Shown here one piece after another: positions 32,959 through 42,527 of a stretch of 42,527 bases of DNA. The position numbers were made by a program, and so were the translations under genes. The DNA comes from Streptomyces aurantiacus JA 4570 (GTDB lineage: Bacteria > Actinomycetota > Actinomycetes > Streptomycetales > Streptomycetaceae), in assembly GCF_000414115.1 (NCBI RefSeq), contig NZ_AOPZ01000371.1:1-42527 (forward strand), read 5' to 3'. The notes below the pieces were generated by a model, which ran no database searches, was not told where the DNA came from, and saw only the letters and a list, made by a program, of their open reading frames with translations. How positions within the stretch are numbered: the stretch's first letter is position 1; every line of letters starts with the position of its first letter.

Positions 32959-33534
32959 GTGCGCGTGCTGGGGGTCGACCCGGGGCTGACCCGGTGTGGT
33001 GTCGGCGTCGTCGAAGGCGTCGCGGGACGCCCCCTGACCATGCGCGGCGTCGGCGTCGTGCGCACCCCCGCCGACGCCGACCTCGGCCACCGCCTGGTCG
33101 CCATCGAGCAGGGCATCGAGCAGTGGCTCGACGAGCACAGCCCCGAAGTCCTCGCCGTGGAGCGCGTGTTCAGCCAGCACAACGTCCGCACGGTCATGGG
33201 CACCGCCCAGGCCAGCGCCGTCGCCATGCTGTGCGCGTCCCGCCGCGGCATCCCCGTCGCGCTGCACACCCCCAGCGAGGTCAAGGCCGCCGTCACCGGC
33301 AGCGGCCGCGCGGACAAGGCCCAGGTCGGCGCGATGGTGACCCGCCTGCTTCGGCTCGACGCACCGCCCAAGCCCGCCGACGCCGCCGACGCCCTCGCCC
33401 TCGCCATCTGCCACATCTGGCGCGCGCCCGCGCAGAACCGCCTCCAGCAGGCCGTGGCCCAGAACCGCCTCCAGCAGGCTGCGGCCCAGCGCGCCTCGCA
33501 GACCCCCACAGCACAGAAAGGCCGTATCGCATGA
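32959..33534 (+). CDS. ruvC: Holliday junction endonuclease RuvC
   Basis: 191 aa from GTG 32959, with GGAGGGG upstream. The catalytic acid residues are visible: D7 in VLGVDPGL, E68 in EVLAVERVF, and the C-terminal DAADALALAICH pair. HNVRTVMGTAQASAVAML and the basic SEVKAAVTGSGRADKAQV region are typical. It is an RNase H-fold dimer that cuts four-way junctions symmetrically. The C-terminus is longer than usual because a 27-bp block is repeated (QNRLQQAVA, QNRLQQAAA; 33433-33486). It is the first gene of ruvCAB. Confidence 0.97.
   Translation: MRVLGVDPGLTRCGVGVVEGVAGRPLTMRGVGVVRTPADADLGHRLVAIEQGIEQWLDEHSPEVLAVERVFSQHNVRTVMGTAQASAVAMLCASRRGIPVALHTPSEVKAAVTGSGRADKAQVGAMVTRLLRLDAPPKPADAADALALAICHIWRAPAQNRLQQAVAQNRLQQAAAQRASQTPTAQKGRIA
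33433..33486 (+). repeat. 27-bp in-frame tandem repeat in the ruvC tail
   Basis: Two 27-nt units beginning CAGAACCGCCTCCAGCAGGC differ at a few 3' bases; they encode QNRLQQAVA and QNRLQQAAA. Confidence 0.8.
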
Positions 33535-34142
33535 TCGCCTTCGTCAGCGGCCCCGTCGCCGCCCTGGCCCCCGATGCCGCGGTGGTCGAGGTCGGCGGCA
33601 TCGGCATGGCCGTCCAGTGCACGCCGAACACGCTCTCCACGCTCCGCGTCGGCCAGCAGACGAAGCTCGCCACGTCCCTGGTCGTCCGGGAGGACTCCCT
33701 GACCCTGTACGGCTTCGCGGACGACGACGAGCGCCAGACCTTCGAGCTCCTGCAGACCGCGAGCGGCGTCGGCCCGCGCCTGGCGCAGGCCATGCTCGCC
33801 GTGCACAGCCCGGACGCCCTGCGCCGCGCGGTCTCCACCGGCGACGAGAAGGCGCTCACCGCCGTCCCCGGGATCGGCAAGAAGGGCGCCCAGAAGCTCC
33901 TCCTGGAGTACAAGGACCGCCTCGGCGAGCCCCTCGGCACCGGCGGCCCCGCCATCGGCACCGCCGTCACATCCGGCTGGCGCGACCAGCTGCACGCCGC
34001 ACTGATCGGCCTGGGGTACGCGACGCGCGAGGCGGACGAGGCGGTCGCCGCCGTCACCCCGCAGGCCGAGGCCGCCGGGGGCGCCCCCCAGGTGGGGCAG
34101 CTCCTCAAGGCCGCACTCCAGACCCTGAACCGCACCCGCTAG
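33531..34142 (+). CDS. ruvA: Holliday junction helicase subunit RuvA
   Basis: 203 aa; ATG overlaps the ruvC stop (ATGA). OB-fold domain I (MIAFVSGPVAALAPDAAVVEVGGIGMAVQCTP), tandem helix-hairpin-helix motifs in domain II (GVGPRLAQAMLAV and VPGIGKKGAQKLLLE), an acidic/Ala linker and the small domain III (ALIGLGYATREADEAVAAV) that contacts RuvB. It tetramerises on the four-way junction. Confidence 0.97.
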   Translation: MIAFVSGPVAALAPDAAVVEVGGIGMAVQCTPNTLSTLRVGQQTKLATSLVVREDSLTLYGFADDDERQTFELLQTASGVGPRLAQAMLAVHSPDALRRAVSTGDEKALTAVPGIGKKGAQKLLLEYKDRLGEPLGTGGPAIGTAVTSGWRDQLHAALIGLGYATREADEAVAAVTPQAEAAGGAPQVGQLLKAALQTLNRTR

Positions 34143-34208
34143 CCAACACCCGCCACACTGCCGTACGCACCCGCCGCCCCCCTTGAACCGCATCGCGAGG
34201 CACACCGC

Positions 34209-35306
34209 ATGAACTGGGACGACACGACCGACGAAGCTGCCGCCGCGGCCGAGGGCCACGTCGGTCCCGCCGCGGAGCGGCTGGTGGGCGCTGTCGCCGA
34301 CGGCGAGGACCAGGCGGTCGAGGCCGCCCTGCGCCCCAAGGACCTGGGCGAGTTCATCGGCCAGGAGAAGGTCAGAGAGCAGCTCGACCTCGTCCTGCGC
34401 GCCGCCCGCGCGCGCGGCGCCACCGCCGACCACGTGCTGCTCTCCGGCGCCCCGGGGCTCGGCAAGACCACCCTCTCGATGATCATCGCCGCCGAGATGG
34501 GCGCCCCGATCCGCATCACCAGCGGCCCGGCCATCCAGCACGCCGGCGACCTCGCCGCGATCCTCTCCTCCCTCCAGGAGGGCGAGGTCCTCTTCCTCGA
34601 CGAGATCCACCGCATGTCGCGGCCCGCCGAGGAAATGCTGTACATGGCCATGGAGGACTTCCGCGTCGACGTGATCGTCGGCAAGGGCCCCGGCGCCACC
34701 GCCATCCCGCTGGAGCTGCCGCCCTTCACGCTCGTCGGCGCCACCACGCGCGCGGGCCTGCTGCCGCCGCCGCTGCGGGACCGCTTCGGCTTCACCGCGC
34801 ACATGGAGTTCTACGAGCCCGCCGAGCTGGAACGGGTGATCCACCGTTCCGCGAGCCTGCTCGACGTGACCATCGACACCGACGGCGCCGCCGAGATCGC
34901 GGGCCGCTCCCGCGGCACCCCCCGCATCGCCAACCGCCTGCTGCGCCGCGTGCGCGACTATGCGCAGGTCAAGGCGGACGGCGTGATCAACCGCGAGATC
35001 GCGGGCGCGGCCCTGGGCGTGTACGAGGTCGACGCCCGCGGCCTGGACCGCCTCGACCGCGCCGTCCTCGAAGCCCTCCTGAAGCTGTTCGGCGGCGGCC
35101 CCGTCGGCCTGTCCACCCTCGCCGTCGCGGTGGGGGAGGAGCGTGAGACGGTGGAAGAGGTGGCCGAGCCCTTCCTCGTCCGGGAGGGGCTGCTCGCCCG
35201 CACGCCCCGCGGCCGTGTCGGGACGCCCGCGGCATGGGCCCATCTGGGTCTCGTACCGCCCCGGCAGGGAGCGGGAACTGGACAACAGGACTTGTTCGGG
35301 TCGTGA
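34209..35306 (+). CDS. ruvB: Holliday junction branch-migration ATPase RuvB
   Basis: 365 aa from ATG 34209. AAA+ motor with Walker A GAPGLGKTTLS, Walker B LFLDEIHRMS, sensor 1 GATTRAGLL, arginine-finger region PLRDRFG, sensor 2 GTPRIANRLLRRVRD, and a C-terminal winged helix (GGGPVGLSTLAVAVGEERETVEEV). The N-terminal ~40 residues are a variable acidic extension before LRPKDLGEFIGQEKVREQL. The last gene of ruvCAB. Confidence 0.98.
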   Translation: MNWDDTTDEAAAAAEGHVGPAAERLVGAVADGEDQAVEAALRPKDLGEFIGQEKVREQLDLVLRAARARGATADHVLLSGAPGLGKTTLSMIIAAEMGAPIRITSGPAIQHAGDLAAILSSLQEGEVLFLDEIHRMSRPAEEMLYMAMEDFRVDVIVGKGPGATAIPLELPPFTLVGATTRAGLLPPPLRDRFGFTAHMEFYEPAELERVIHRSASLLDVTIDTDGAAEIAGRSRGTPRIANRLLRRVRDYAQVKADGVINREIAGAALGVYEVDARGLDRLDRAVLEALLKLFGGGPVGLSTLAVAVGEERETVEEVAEPFLVREGLLARTPRGRVGTPAAWAHLGLVPPRQGAGTGQQDLFGS

Positions 35307-35365
35307 CGCGGCGCGTACCGGCGCGGAGAGTCGCACGGTCAGGAACTGCGGTGCCATGCTGAGCG

Positions 35366-35395
35366 TTGTTCGTTAGGTGCGGACTCGCTTAGACT
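35366..35395 (+). promoter_or_regulatory. Promoter of the yajC-secDF-apt operon
   Basis: TTGTTC (35366-35371), an 18-nt spacer and TAGACT (35390-35395). About 80 nt of leader precedes yajC. Confidence 0.65.
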
Positions 35396-35403
35396 CCGCC
35401 GAT

Positions 35404-35428
35404 GCCGCCCTTGTGGGCGGCGCCGCCC
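35404..35428 (+). promoter_or_regulatory. Mutually exclusive hairpins in the yajC leader
   Basis: GCCGCCC (35404-35410), GGGCGGC (35415-35421) and GCCGCCC again (35422-35428): the middle arm can pair with the first (loop TTGT), or, less easily, engage the third. It lies just inside the predicted transcript. Confidence 0.4.
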
Positions 35429-35483
35429 ACCCCCATCCATCAGGCCGCTCAAGTACGCGGTCGTGCGAAGGAAACTCCGTCCC

Positions 35484-35969
35484 GTGAATATCGTGACCCT
35501 CCTCCCGTTCATCGTGCTCATCGGGGCCATGTTCCTGATGACCCGGTCCGCCAAGAAGAAGCAGCAGGCGGCCGCCCAGATGCGCAACGACATGACGCCT
35601 GGCACCGGCATCCGCACGATCGGAGGCATGTACGCCACCGTCAAGGAGGTCCACGACGACGCGGTCCTCCTCGAGGTCGCCCCCGGCGTCCACGCGGTGT
35701 ACGCGAAGAACTCCATCGGCGCCGTCCTCGACGACGACGAGTACAACCGCATCGTGCACGGCGCCGAGGACGACCTGAAGTCCGACGACACCCCCGTGGT
35801 GCCCGACGACGCCTCCTCCCTCACCGAGACCGGCGAGCCCGCCGCCGCCGCGGACGCTTCGGACGACGAGTCGCGCATCGACCTCGGCAAGAAGGACACG
35901 GCCGACGAGGCCCCCGAGGCAGCGAACGCAGAGCCGAAGAAGACCGACGGCGAGTCCGACGCGAAGTAG
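35484..35969 (+). CDS. yajC: Preprotein translocase accessory subunit YajC
   Basis: 161 aa from GTG 35484 (GAAGGA about 12 bases upstream); GTG 35463 would add seven basic residues not usual for the family. A single N-terminal helix (NIVTLLPFIVLIGAMFLMT), then RSAKKKQQAAAQMRNDMTPGTGIRTIGGMYATV and EVAPGVHAVYAKNSIGAVL. The C-terminal ~60 residues are an acidic disordered tail common in actinobacteria. It associates with SecDF to aid SecYEG export. Confidence 0.93.
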   Translation: MNIVTLLPFIVLIGAMFLMTRSAKKKQQAAAQMRNDMTPGTGIRTIGGMYATVKEVHDDAVLLEVAPGVHAVYAKNSIGAVLDDDEYNRIVHGAEDDLKSDDTPVVPDDASSLTETGEPAAAADASDDESRIDLGKKDTADEAPEAANAEPKKTDGESDAK

Positions 35970-35970
35970 T

Positions 35971-35988
35971 CACGGACGGGGGTCCGTG
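35971..35988 (+). terminator. Small hairpin after yajC
   Basis: CACGGAC-GGGG-GTCCGTG immediately after the stop; seven pairs, no T-tract. Probably an mRNA stability or attenuation structure rather than a full terminator. Confidence 0.4.
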
Positions 35989-36153
35989 CGCCCGCTCGCG
36001 CATCCCGGCCCCCGCCGCAGGTGATTTCGCGCCGCGTCTCGACACAACTTCATGGCCGCCCGCCCGGGTCCCTCCACCGCAGGAACCTCCGCTCAGCGCA
36101 GGTGACGGGGAGGCACCCCGCAGGCCGGACGGTTGGACAGGGAGAACGAGAAG

Positions 36154-37965
36154 GTGGCAGCACCCACGAAGGGCCGCAGGCAGGCCGCCCAGGGGAAACC
36201 GGGCCGCACCCTGGTCCTGATCATGATCGCCCTGGTGGCGCTCACCGGAGGGATGTTCCTCTCCGGTCACACCACGCCCCGCCTGGGCATCGACCTCGCC
36301 GGTGGTACGAGCATCACGCTCGAGGCGAAGAACGAGCCGGGCCAGAAGAACGCGATCAACCAGACCAACCTGAACACGGCTGTTGACATCATCAACAACC
36401 GTGTCAACGGTCTGGGTGTCTCCGAAGCCGAGGTGCAGACCCAGGGCGACCGGAACATCATCGTCAACATCCCCAAGGGCACCAACGCCAAGCAGGCGCG
36501 GGAGCAGGTCGGCACGACCGCTCAGCTCTACTTCCGGCCCGTCCTCGCCCAGCAGCCCAGCACGGGTGCGGGGGAGCAGCCGAAGCCGACGCCCAAGCCG
36601 TCGGACTCGGGCAAGGGTGATGGCAAGGGCGACAAGCCCAAGGAGAGCGACAAGCCCAAGGGCGAGTCGGCCTCGCCCAGCGCGACGCCGACCACCCAGG
36701 GCCGCTCCGTCACCGACGGCCTGAAGGCCGACGCCACCCCGTCCGCGACGCCCACCGGCGACGCCAAGGACGACCCGGCCAAGGACGGCAAGAAGGACGA
36801 CGGCAAGAAGGACCCGTCGCCCACGCCGTCCGGCGATGCCACCGCGAAGCTCCAGGAGCAGTTCACCAAGCTCGACTGCACCGACGAGAAGGCCCGCCTG
36901 AAGATCAAGGAAGGCGTCAAGCCGACCGATCCGGTCGTGGCCTGCGGCAAGAGCGGAAGCGGAAAGGGCTGGGACAAGTTCATCCTCGGACCCTCCGAGG
37001 TCAACGGCAAGGAGGTCGACGACGCGAAGGCCGTCTACGACACCCAGGGTGCCGCTGGCTGGAAGGTCACGATGAAGTTCTCCGGCAAGGGGACGAAGCA
37101 GTTCGCGGACATCACCGGCAAGCTCGCCAGCCAGCAGCCGCCGCAGAACGAGTTCGGCATCGTCATGGACGGCGAGGTCGTCTCCGCGCCGTACGTCCGC
37201 CAGGCGCTGACCACCGGCGACGCCGAGATCTCCGGCAGCTTCACCCAGGACGAGGCCAAGGACCTGGCCAACATCCTGTCGTACGGCGCGCTCCCGCTGA
37301 CCTTCAAGGAGCAGAGCGTCACCACGGTCAGCGCGGCGCTCGGCGGTGAGCAGCTGCGCGCCGGTCTCATCGCCGGCGCCATCGGCCTCGCCCTCGTCAT
37401 CGTCTACCTGGTGGCGTACTACCGCGGCCTGGCCCTCATCGCCATCGCGTCCCTCGGCGTCTCCGCGGCGCTGACGTACACGATCATGACGCTGCTCGGC
37501 CCGACGATTAAGTTCGCGCTGAACCTGCCCGCGGTCTGTGGTGCCATCGTCGCCATCGGTATCACCGCCGACTCGTTCATCGTCTACTTCGAACGCATAA
37601 GGGACGAGGTCCGCGAGGGCCGTACGCTGCGGCCCGCCGTCGAGCGTGCCTGGCCGCGGGCCCGGCGCACCATCCTGGTGTCCGACTTCGTGTCGTTCCT
37701 CGCCGCCGCGGTGCTCTTCATCGTCACGGTCGGCAAGGTGCAGGGCTTCGCGTTCACGCTGGGCCTGACGACGCTCCTCGACGTCGTGGTGGTGTTCTTC
37801 TTCACCAAGCCGCTGATGACGATCATGGCCCGCAAGAAGTTCTTCGCGAGCGGCGGCAAGTGGTCCGGCCTCGACCCGAAGCGGCTCGGTGCCAAACCGC
37901 CGCTGCGGCGCACGCGTCGCACCGGCGCGTCCGCCCCCGTCGACTCGACCCCGAAGGAGGCGTGA
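36154..37965 (+). CDS. secD: Protein translocase subunit SecD
   Basis: 603 aa. GTG 36154 is chosen because GGGAGA lies eight bases upstream; TTG 36133 is in frame but contains that SD. TM1 at ~20-38, RLGIDLAGGTSITLEA (the D1 conserved motif), the P1 domain with NNRVNGLGVSEAEVQTQGDRNIIVNIPKG, then five more helices in the C-terminal RND-like block (LIAGAIGLALVIVYLVAYY, LNLPAVCGAIVAIGITADSFIVYFERIRDEVREG split blocks). A ~110-residue Lys/Pro/Asp/Ser-rich insert interrupts the periplasmic domain. It pulls translocated proteins out using proton motive force, with SecF and YajC. Confidence 0.97.
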   Translation: MAAPTKGRRQAAQGKPGRTLVLIMIALVALTGGMFLSGHTTPRLGIDLAGGTSITLEAKNEPGQKNAINQTNLNTAVDIINNRVNGLGVSEAEVQTQGDRNIIVNIPKGTNAKQAREQVGTTAQLYFRPVLAQQPSTGAGEQPKPTPKPSDSGKGDGKGDKPKESDKPKGESASPSATPTTQGRSVTDGLKADATPSATPTGDAKDDPAKDGKKDDGKKDPSPTPSGDATAKLQEQFTKLDCTDEKARLKIKEGVKPTDPVVACGKSGSGKGWDKFILGPSEVNGKEVDDAKAVYDTQGAAGWKVTMKFSGKGTKQFADITGKLASQQPPQNEFGIVMDGEVVSAPYVRQALTTGDAEISGSFTQDEAKDLANILSYGALPLTFKEQSVTTVSAALGGEQLRAGLIAGAIGLALVIVYLVAYYRGLALIAIASLGVSAALTYTIMTLLGPTIKFALNLPAVCGAIVAIGITADSFIVYFERIRDEVREGRTLRPAVERAWPRARRTILVSDFVSFLAAAVLFIVTVGKVQGFAFTLGLTTLLDVVVVFFFTKPLMTIMARKKFFASGGKWSGLDPKRLGAKPPLRRTRRTGASAPVDSTPKEA

Positions 37966-37966
37966 G

Positions 37967-39106
37967 ATGTCGAAACTGGGAGATCTCGGCGCCCGGCTCT
38001 ACCGCGGCGAGGTCGGCTACGACTTCGTCGGCAAGCGCAAGATCTGGTACGGCATCTCGATCCTGATCACCATCACGGCCATCGTCGGCCTGGCGGTGCG
38101 CGGCCTGAACATGGGCATCGAGTTCGAGGGCGGCGCCGTCTTCAACACGCCGAAGACCAGCGTGTCGGTCGCCAAGGCGGAAGAGGCCGCGGAAGAGGCG
38201 TCCGGCCACGACGCGCTCGTACAGAAGCTCGGCAACGACACCCTGCGCATCCAGATCGCGGGCGTGGACACCGACAAGTCCGACCGGATCAAGGCCGAGC
38301 TCGCGAGCGAGTTCGACATGAAGGCGGACGACATCAACGCCGATCTGGTGGGTCCGAGCTGGGGTGAACAGATCGCCAACAAGGCCTGGCAGGGCCTGGC
38401 GATCTTCATGATCCTGGTCGTGATCTATCTGGCGATCGCCTTCGAGTGGCGGATGGCGCTGGCCGCGCTCATCGCGCTCATCCACGACATCACCATCACC
38501 GTGGGTGTGTACGCCCTCGTCGGCTTCGAGGTCACACCGGGCACGGTGATCGGTCTGCTGACCATTCTCGGTTATTCGCTGTACGACACGGTCGTGGTCT
38601 TCGACAGCCTCAAGGAACAGTCGAAGGACCTCGCCAAGCAGACCCGCTTCACCTACAGCGAGGTCGCCAACCGCTCCATCAACAGCACCCTGGTGCGGTC
38701 GATCAACACCACGGTCGTGGCGCTCCTGCCGGTCGCCGGCCTGCTGTTCATCGGCGGCGGGTTCCTCGGTGCGGGCATGCTGAACGACATCTCGCTGTCG
38801 CTGTTCGTCGGCCTCGCCGCGGGCGCGTACTCCTCGATCTTCATCGCGACCCCGCTGGTCGCCGATCTCAAGGAGGCCGACCCGCAGATGAAGGCCCTCA
38901 AGAAGCGGGTGCTCGCCAAGCGCAGGGCGGCGGCCGCCAAGGGCGAGTCCGCCGAGGCCCCGGAGTCGGCGGGCGACGACCCGCAGGACGGCGCCGAGCA
39001 GGCCGACCAGGACGCGGCCCCGGCCGTGGTCGGCCCGCGCTCCGGACCGCGGTCCCAGCCCACCCGCAACCGCGGCCGCGGCCGCCCGTCGGGGAAGCGC
39101 CGATGA
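37967..39106 (+). CDS. secF: Protein translocase subunit SecF
   Basis: 379 aa from ATG 37967, with AGGAGG six bases upstream; it starts one base after the secD stop. YRGEVGYDFVGKRKIWYGISILITI (entry helix), GLNMGIEFEGGAVFN, a small periplasmic domain, then LAIAFEWRMALAALIALIHDITITVGVYAL and GLLTILGYSLYDTVVVFD (the functional RND block). The ~70-residue basic/Ala tail after residue ~310 is typical of Streptomyces. The downstream apt start overlaps its stop (ATGA). Confidence 0.97.
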   Translation: MSKLGDLGARLYRGEVGYDFVGKRKIWYGISILITITAIVGLAVRGLNMGIEFEGGAVFNTPKTSVSVAKAEEAAEEASGHDALVQKLGNDTLRIQIAGVDTDKSDRIKAELASEFDMKADDINADLVGPSWGEQIANKAWQGLAIFMILVVIYLAIAFEWRMALAALIALIHDITITVGVYALVGFEVTPGTVIGLLTILGYSLYDTVVVFDSLKEQSKDLAKQTRFTYSEVANRSINSTLVRSINTTVVALLPVAGLLFIGGGFLGAGMLNDISLSLFVGLAAGAYSSIFIATPLVADLKEADPQMKALKKRVLAKRRAAAAKGESAEAPESAGDDPQDGAEQADQDAAPAVVGPRSGPRSQPTRNRGRGRPSGKRR

Positions 39107-39651
39107 CCGAGACGGCCGAGATCAACACGCTGCTGCTCAGCCGCATCCGCGACGTGCCGGACTATCCCGAGCCGGGCGTGATGTTCAAGGACATCACGCC
39201 GCTGCTCGCGGACCCGGTGGCGTTCGCGGCCCTGACCGGCGCGCTCGCCGATCTGAGCGTGCGCTGCGGGGCCACGAAGGTCGTCGGCCTGGAGGCGCGC
39301 GGTTTCATCCTGGGCGCCCCGGTCGCGCTGCGCGCCGGGCTCGGCTTCATTCCCGTACGCAAGGCGGGCAAGCTCCCCGGAGCGACCCTCAGCCAGGTCT
39401 ACGACCTGGAGTACGGCAGCGCCGAGATCGAGGTGCACGCCGAGGATCTGGCAGTCGGCGACCGCGTCATGGTCATCGACGACGTCCTCGCCACCGGCGG
39501 CACCGCCGAAGCCTCGCTCCGGCTCATCCGCCGGGCCGGGGCCGAGGTGGCGGGCGTCGCGGTGCTGATGGAGCTCGGCTTCCTGGGCGGCCGCGAGCGG
39601 CTGGTTCCCGCCCTGGACGGCGCCCCCCTGGAGGCGCTGCTCACGGTCTGA
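39103..39651 (+). CDS. apt: Adenine phosphoribosyltransferase
   Basis: 182 aa; ATG overlaps the secF stop. Type I PRTase: FKDITPLLADP, GLEARGFILGAPVAL, IPVRKAGKLPG (flexible loop), and the PRPP motif RVMVIDDVLATGGTA. It salvages adenine to AMP. The secF-apt-relA order is conserved in Streptomyces and links purine salvage with the stringent-response enzyme. Confidence 0.96.
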   Translation: MTETAEINTLLLSRIRDVPDYPEPGVMFKDITPLLADPVAFAALTGALADLSVRCGATKVVGLEARGFILGAPVALRAGLGFIPVRKAGKLPGATLSQVYDLEYGSAEIEVHAEDLAVGDRVMVIDDVLATGGTAEASLRLIRRAGAEVAGVAVLMELGFLGGRERLVPALDGAPLEALLTV

Positions 39652-39660
39652 GCGTCCACG

Positions 39661-39701
39661 GGAACCGGCGCGGCGGCGGGACGGCCGCGGCAGCCGGTTC
39701 C
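39661..39701 (+). terminator. Hairpin after apt
   Basis: GGAACCGGC (39661-39669) pairs with GCCGGTTCC (39693-39701), with inner CGGC/GCCG pairing possible; ten bases after the apt stop, no T-tract. Confidence 0.55.
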
Positions 39702-39872
39702 GGACAGCCCAGCAGGCGACGGAGGCGGGCCCGGAGGAATCCGGCGCCCGCCTCTGGTGTTTCTCCAGTACAGAGCCGTCTCACCGGCCGAGGGCGAGCC
39801 GCGGGCCCAGGATCGATACCATGGGCACTTCGGGACCTGACCGGGGGACCCGATCGCGCACAGGGAGCGCTC

Positions 39873-42510
<2,638 letters not shown>

Positions 42511-42527
42511 GAGCCTGTCTTTGAACC

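Overview
The window is ordinary, very GC-rich actinobacterial core chromosome and almost certainly comes from Streptomyces. It encodes SsgB (a sporulation protein found in morphologically complex actinomycetes). It also has a phosphatidylinositol mannoside pathway, a YajC-SecD-SecF set, a bifunctional Rel, frequent GTG/TTG starts, 4-nt ATGA/GTGA gene overlaps and intergenic repeat families I recognise from Streptomyces. I see no prophage, integrase, IS transposase, CRISPR array or secondary-metabolite cluster.

Layout. 1-4.8 kb: corrinoid/siroheme genes (BluB-CobT fusion cut by the left edge, then CobA/CysG-like) and a TrmH-family RNA methyltransferase. 4.9-8.8 kb: a membrane Ser/Thr kinase on the minus strand, small unknown genes, a broken aminoglycoside-phosphotransferase-like gene and a zinc-ribbon protein. 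8.8-9.2 kb: a minus-strand tRNA operon Gly-Cys-Val-Val. 9.3-12.2 kb: pabB-pabC and a tandem GNAT. 12.2-15.8 kb: DsbA-like protein, small membrane proteins, CGNR protein, ssgB and a PGPGW membrane protein. 15.8-16.8 kb: two identical tRNA-Val(CAC) genes around an SRPBCC gene. 16.8-19.5 kb: a DEDDh exonuclease divergent from a DUF4365 gene and a frameshifted partner. 19.7-22.5 kb: thrS and a HIT hydrolase. 22.5-26.6 kb: a membrane protein and an EF-G-like GTPase on the minus strand. 26.9-30.2 kb: a translationally coupled PIM operon (pgsA, acyltransferase, pimA, LemA-like). 30.4-42.5 kb: pdxST, yebC, ruvCAB, yajC-secD-secF, apt and relA.

The most unusual signal is not a gene. The window carries many short, mostly perfect head-to-tail duplications of 9-23 bp. 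Three of them (13, 13 and about 22 bp) fall inside conserved genes and shift the reading frame: relA, the phosphotransferase-like gene and the gene after DUF4365. Deleting one copy restores a continuous protein in each. A further 9-bp copy lies inside a tRNA-Val gene, an 18-bp copy is in frame inside a gene, and a 20-bp copy repeats the 3' end of a tRNA-Val. Either this strain acquires small tandem duplications unusually often (for example by fill-in and end joining of staggered breaks, or replication slippage), or the assembly has a systematic error. The sequence alone cannot decide between these.

Functionally most genes are housekeeping: cofactor synthesis (B12/siroheme, folate, PLP), translation (thrS, tRNAs, rRNA/tRNA methylation), membrane glycolipids, Holliday junction processing, protein export, purine salvage and the stringent response, plus septation control by SsgB.
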